Positions 62,755-64,000 of a stretch of DNA of 64,000 nt are shown piece by piece; positions within the stretch are counted from its first letter, which is position 1, and each line of letters starts with the position of its first letter. This DNA comes from Subsaximicrobium wynnwilliamsii (lineage in GTDB: Bacteria; Bacteroidota; Bacteroidia; Flavobacteriales; Flavobacteriaceae). The notes beneath the pieces were generated by a model. The model was not told the origin of the DNA. It worked only from the letters and a program-made list of their open reading frames with translations, and searched no databases. The DNA lies in contig NZ_VORM01000006.1 of the NCBI RefSeq assembly GCF_007997225.1, positions 1 through 64,000 of the forward strand, given 5' to 3'. Position numbers and translations under genes: made by a program.

Positions 62755-62843
62755 TCAAGTTTTCTTGACACGCCGTTTTGGAAAACAGTTTGCATCCTAA
62801 TGCTTACTACCAATTTAGCTTCCTAATTTTAAATTATTTTTTG

Positions 62844-64000
62844 ATGAAATCAATCCTTTCCATTCTTCTTTTACTTCCCTTTCTCAATTTTGCCCAACAC
62901 AGTGTAAGCGGAACATTTTTACCTGCCGAAAATTACACCTATGCGCTCCTATACCAGTCGAAACCTTCTGGCACAGAATATCTGGATCGCTCGAAAATAG
63001 GAGAAGCAGGGGATTTCAAAATCGAAATGGATTCTAGCTACACGCCTGGCATGTATAAAATAGTGTATGCCTTACCTGCTGAAGAATATAATTTCAGCTT
63101 CATTTATGACGGAAAGGAAAATATTGCCATCACATTAAGTGAAGATCAAGGCTTGGCATTTACAGAGAGTAGCGAAAACAAGTTGTGGTCTTCCTATACC
63201 AACAGCATCAATTTGGTAAACCGAAGCATCAATAATTTCTACACACAACAAAGTAGTGATCAAAAGGCACTCACGGCCATTTTTAAGACCTTAGGCAATA
63301 CCCAAGACTCTTTTGAACAGGCCGCCAATGGCATGTTGGTTTCTGTGTTTATAAAAGCCAATAGGCCCTATGCCCCCAAGGAATACCAAAATTTAAGCAG
63401 CTATTCCCAAAACGTGAAACGCAGCTATTTGGATGCAGTGGATTTTGGTGATCCGCTTTTGCAAAGTTCAGATTTTTTGATGGATCGGGTGATTACCTAT
63501 ATTTTTGGATCTTCGGAAGCAAACAGTACGGCGCAATTTAAAACCGATGTCGCTACCCTTGTGGCCAAAATAGGAACGAATAACCCAATCATAAAAACCA
63601 TCTTGTTGGAAACCATCTGGCGAAAATTTAAGCTTATGGATTCGGTTGAAATGGCCAATTATGTAAGTGACACCTATTTGATGGCGCTGGCCAAAAACGC
63701 CAATTACACGGCATTGATAGAAGAATTGAAGGTAGATAAAAGCACAGCTCTAGGTTCTATGGCGCCCAATTTTGACATCGAGTATCTTAAGGATGGCAAA
63801 GCAGTGAAAACGAATCTCTACGATTTGGCTGGTGCCGAAAATTACTTACTCATTTTTTGGAGCAGCACATGCGGGCATTGTCAAGAGGAATTACCGAAAA
63901 TCAAGGAACTCCTATCTAATAAACCAAACGTGAACGTTATTGCCATTGGATTGGAAGATGACGACGTAATTTGGAAAAATGCCATTAAACAATTCCCGGA
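62844..64000 (+). CDS. TlpA-like thiol-disulfide protein, partial at the window edge
   Basis: At least 385 residues, cut by the right edge. Signal peptide (KSILSILLLLPFLNFAQ), a long N-terminal domain with VSGTFLPAENYTYALLYQ like DUF4369, a helical middle part, and a C-terminal thioredoxin domain starting near residue 305 (MAPNFDIEYLKDG) with the active site WSSTCGHCQEELPK (CxxC). In Bacteroidota such fusions are periplasmic thiol oxidoreductases. The last third of the thioredoxin domain is outside the window. Confidence 0.85.
   Translation, partial: MKSILSILLLLPFLNFAQHSVSGTFLPAENYTYALLYQSKPSGTEYLDRSKIGEAGDFKIEMDSSYTPGMYKIVYALPAEEYNFSFIYDGKENIAITLSEDQGLAFTESSENKLWSSYTNSINLVNRSINNFYTQQSSDQKALTAIFKTLGNTQDSFEQAANGMLVSVFIKANRPYAPKEYQNLSSYSQNVKRSYLDAVDFGDPLLQSSDFLMDRVITYIFGSSEANSTAQFKTDVATLVAKIGTNNPIIKTILLETIWRKFKLMDSVEMANYVSDTYLMALAKNANYTALIEELKVDKSTALGSMAPNFDIEYLKDGKAVKTNLYDLAGAENYLLIFWSSTCGHCQEELPKIKELLSNKPNVNVIAIGLEDDDVIWKNAIKQFP

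Overview
The window comes from a member of the Bacteroidota, most probably a marine or psychrophilic Flavobacteriaceae. The evidence is AT-rich DNA, promoters of the TAnnTTTG type instead of classical -10 boxes, Por (type IX) secretion C-terminal sorting domains on three large secreted proteins, a hybrid two-component system with a fused AraC output domain, TonB-dependent uptake with a HmuY lipoprotein, and many families typical of the group (DUF4870, DUF4230, DUF6607, DUF4412). The species cannot be named from sequence alone.

Layout. 0-0.2 kb: C-terminal end of an IS1595-type transposase. 0.2-17.8 kb: a metal and heme homeostasis region on three transcription units. The first is a LolD/FtsX-type ABC transporter with a histidine-rich periplasmic loop, a Cys-pair secreted protein and alkaline phosphatase. 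The second is a G3E (COG0523) metallochaperone GTPase followed by an ABC-2 exporter with two permeases. The third is a divergent locus: a TonB receptor and HmuY lipoprotein on one side; DUF6607, an ankyrin protein, a DUF2271 protein with a flavinylation-type motif and a PepSY-flavodoxin-reductase fusion on the other. An inverted repeat sits exactly between the two divergent promoters. 18-27.1 kb: an accessory region with two AbiE-type toxin-antitoxin operons, a complete IS630 element, a frameshifted universal stress protein, and a 3.1-kb decayed segment bounded by a 130-bp direct repeat that contains a whole tRNA-Leu(UAG) and its terminator.

27.3-35.4 kb: ordinary chromosomal genes (M20 and M28 peptidases, BlaI/BlaR1-like regulator pair, SnoaL-like, STAS-like, PhnA, YjbR). 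35.5-43.1 kb: a cluster of small secreted and lipoprotein genes all on the minus strand, shaped by duplication; one 649-bp segment is present twice at about 99% identity and carries along the last codons of a neighbouring gene. A roughly 95-bp dispersed repeat occurs twice (34.1 and 39.0 kb), the second time read in frame inside a coding region. 43.1-55 kb: two very large type IX-secreted proteins, a DUF4412 protein and a 1,300-residue hybrid sensor/regulator. 55.5-64 kb: housekeeping and envelope genes (DUF4230, cyclase, hemW, ruvC, outer-membrane barrel, YbhN-like membrane protein, glycosyltransferase, a TlpA-like thioredoxin cut by the window edge). A 14-copy heptamer array abuts the hemW start codon.

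The best candidates for undescribed biology are: (i) the HmuY/TonB locus coupled to a predicted extracytosolic flavin electron-transfer chain; (ii) a possible three-gene AbiE operon whose third member is a UPF0489 protein; (iii) the tRNA-flanked mini-island without an integrase, with a nested symmetric operator in front of its antitoxin; and (iv) the repeat-derived protein segment. Several accessory genes carry single-base frameshifts, so decay and assembly error must be separated before functional conclusions are drawn.
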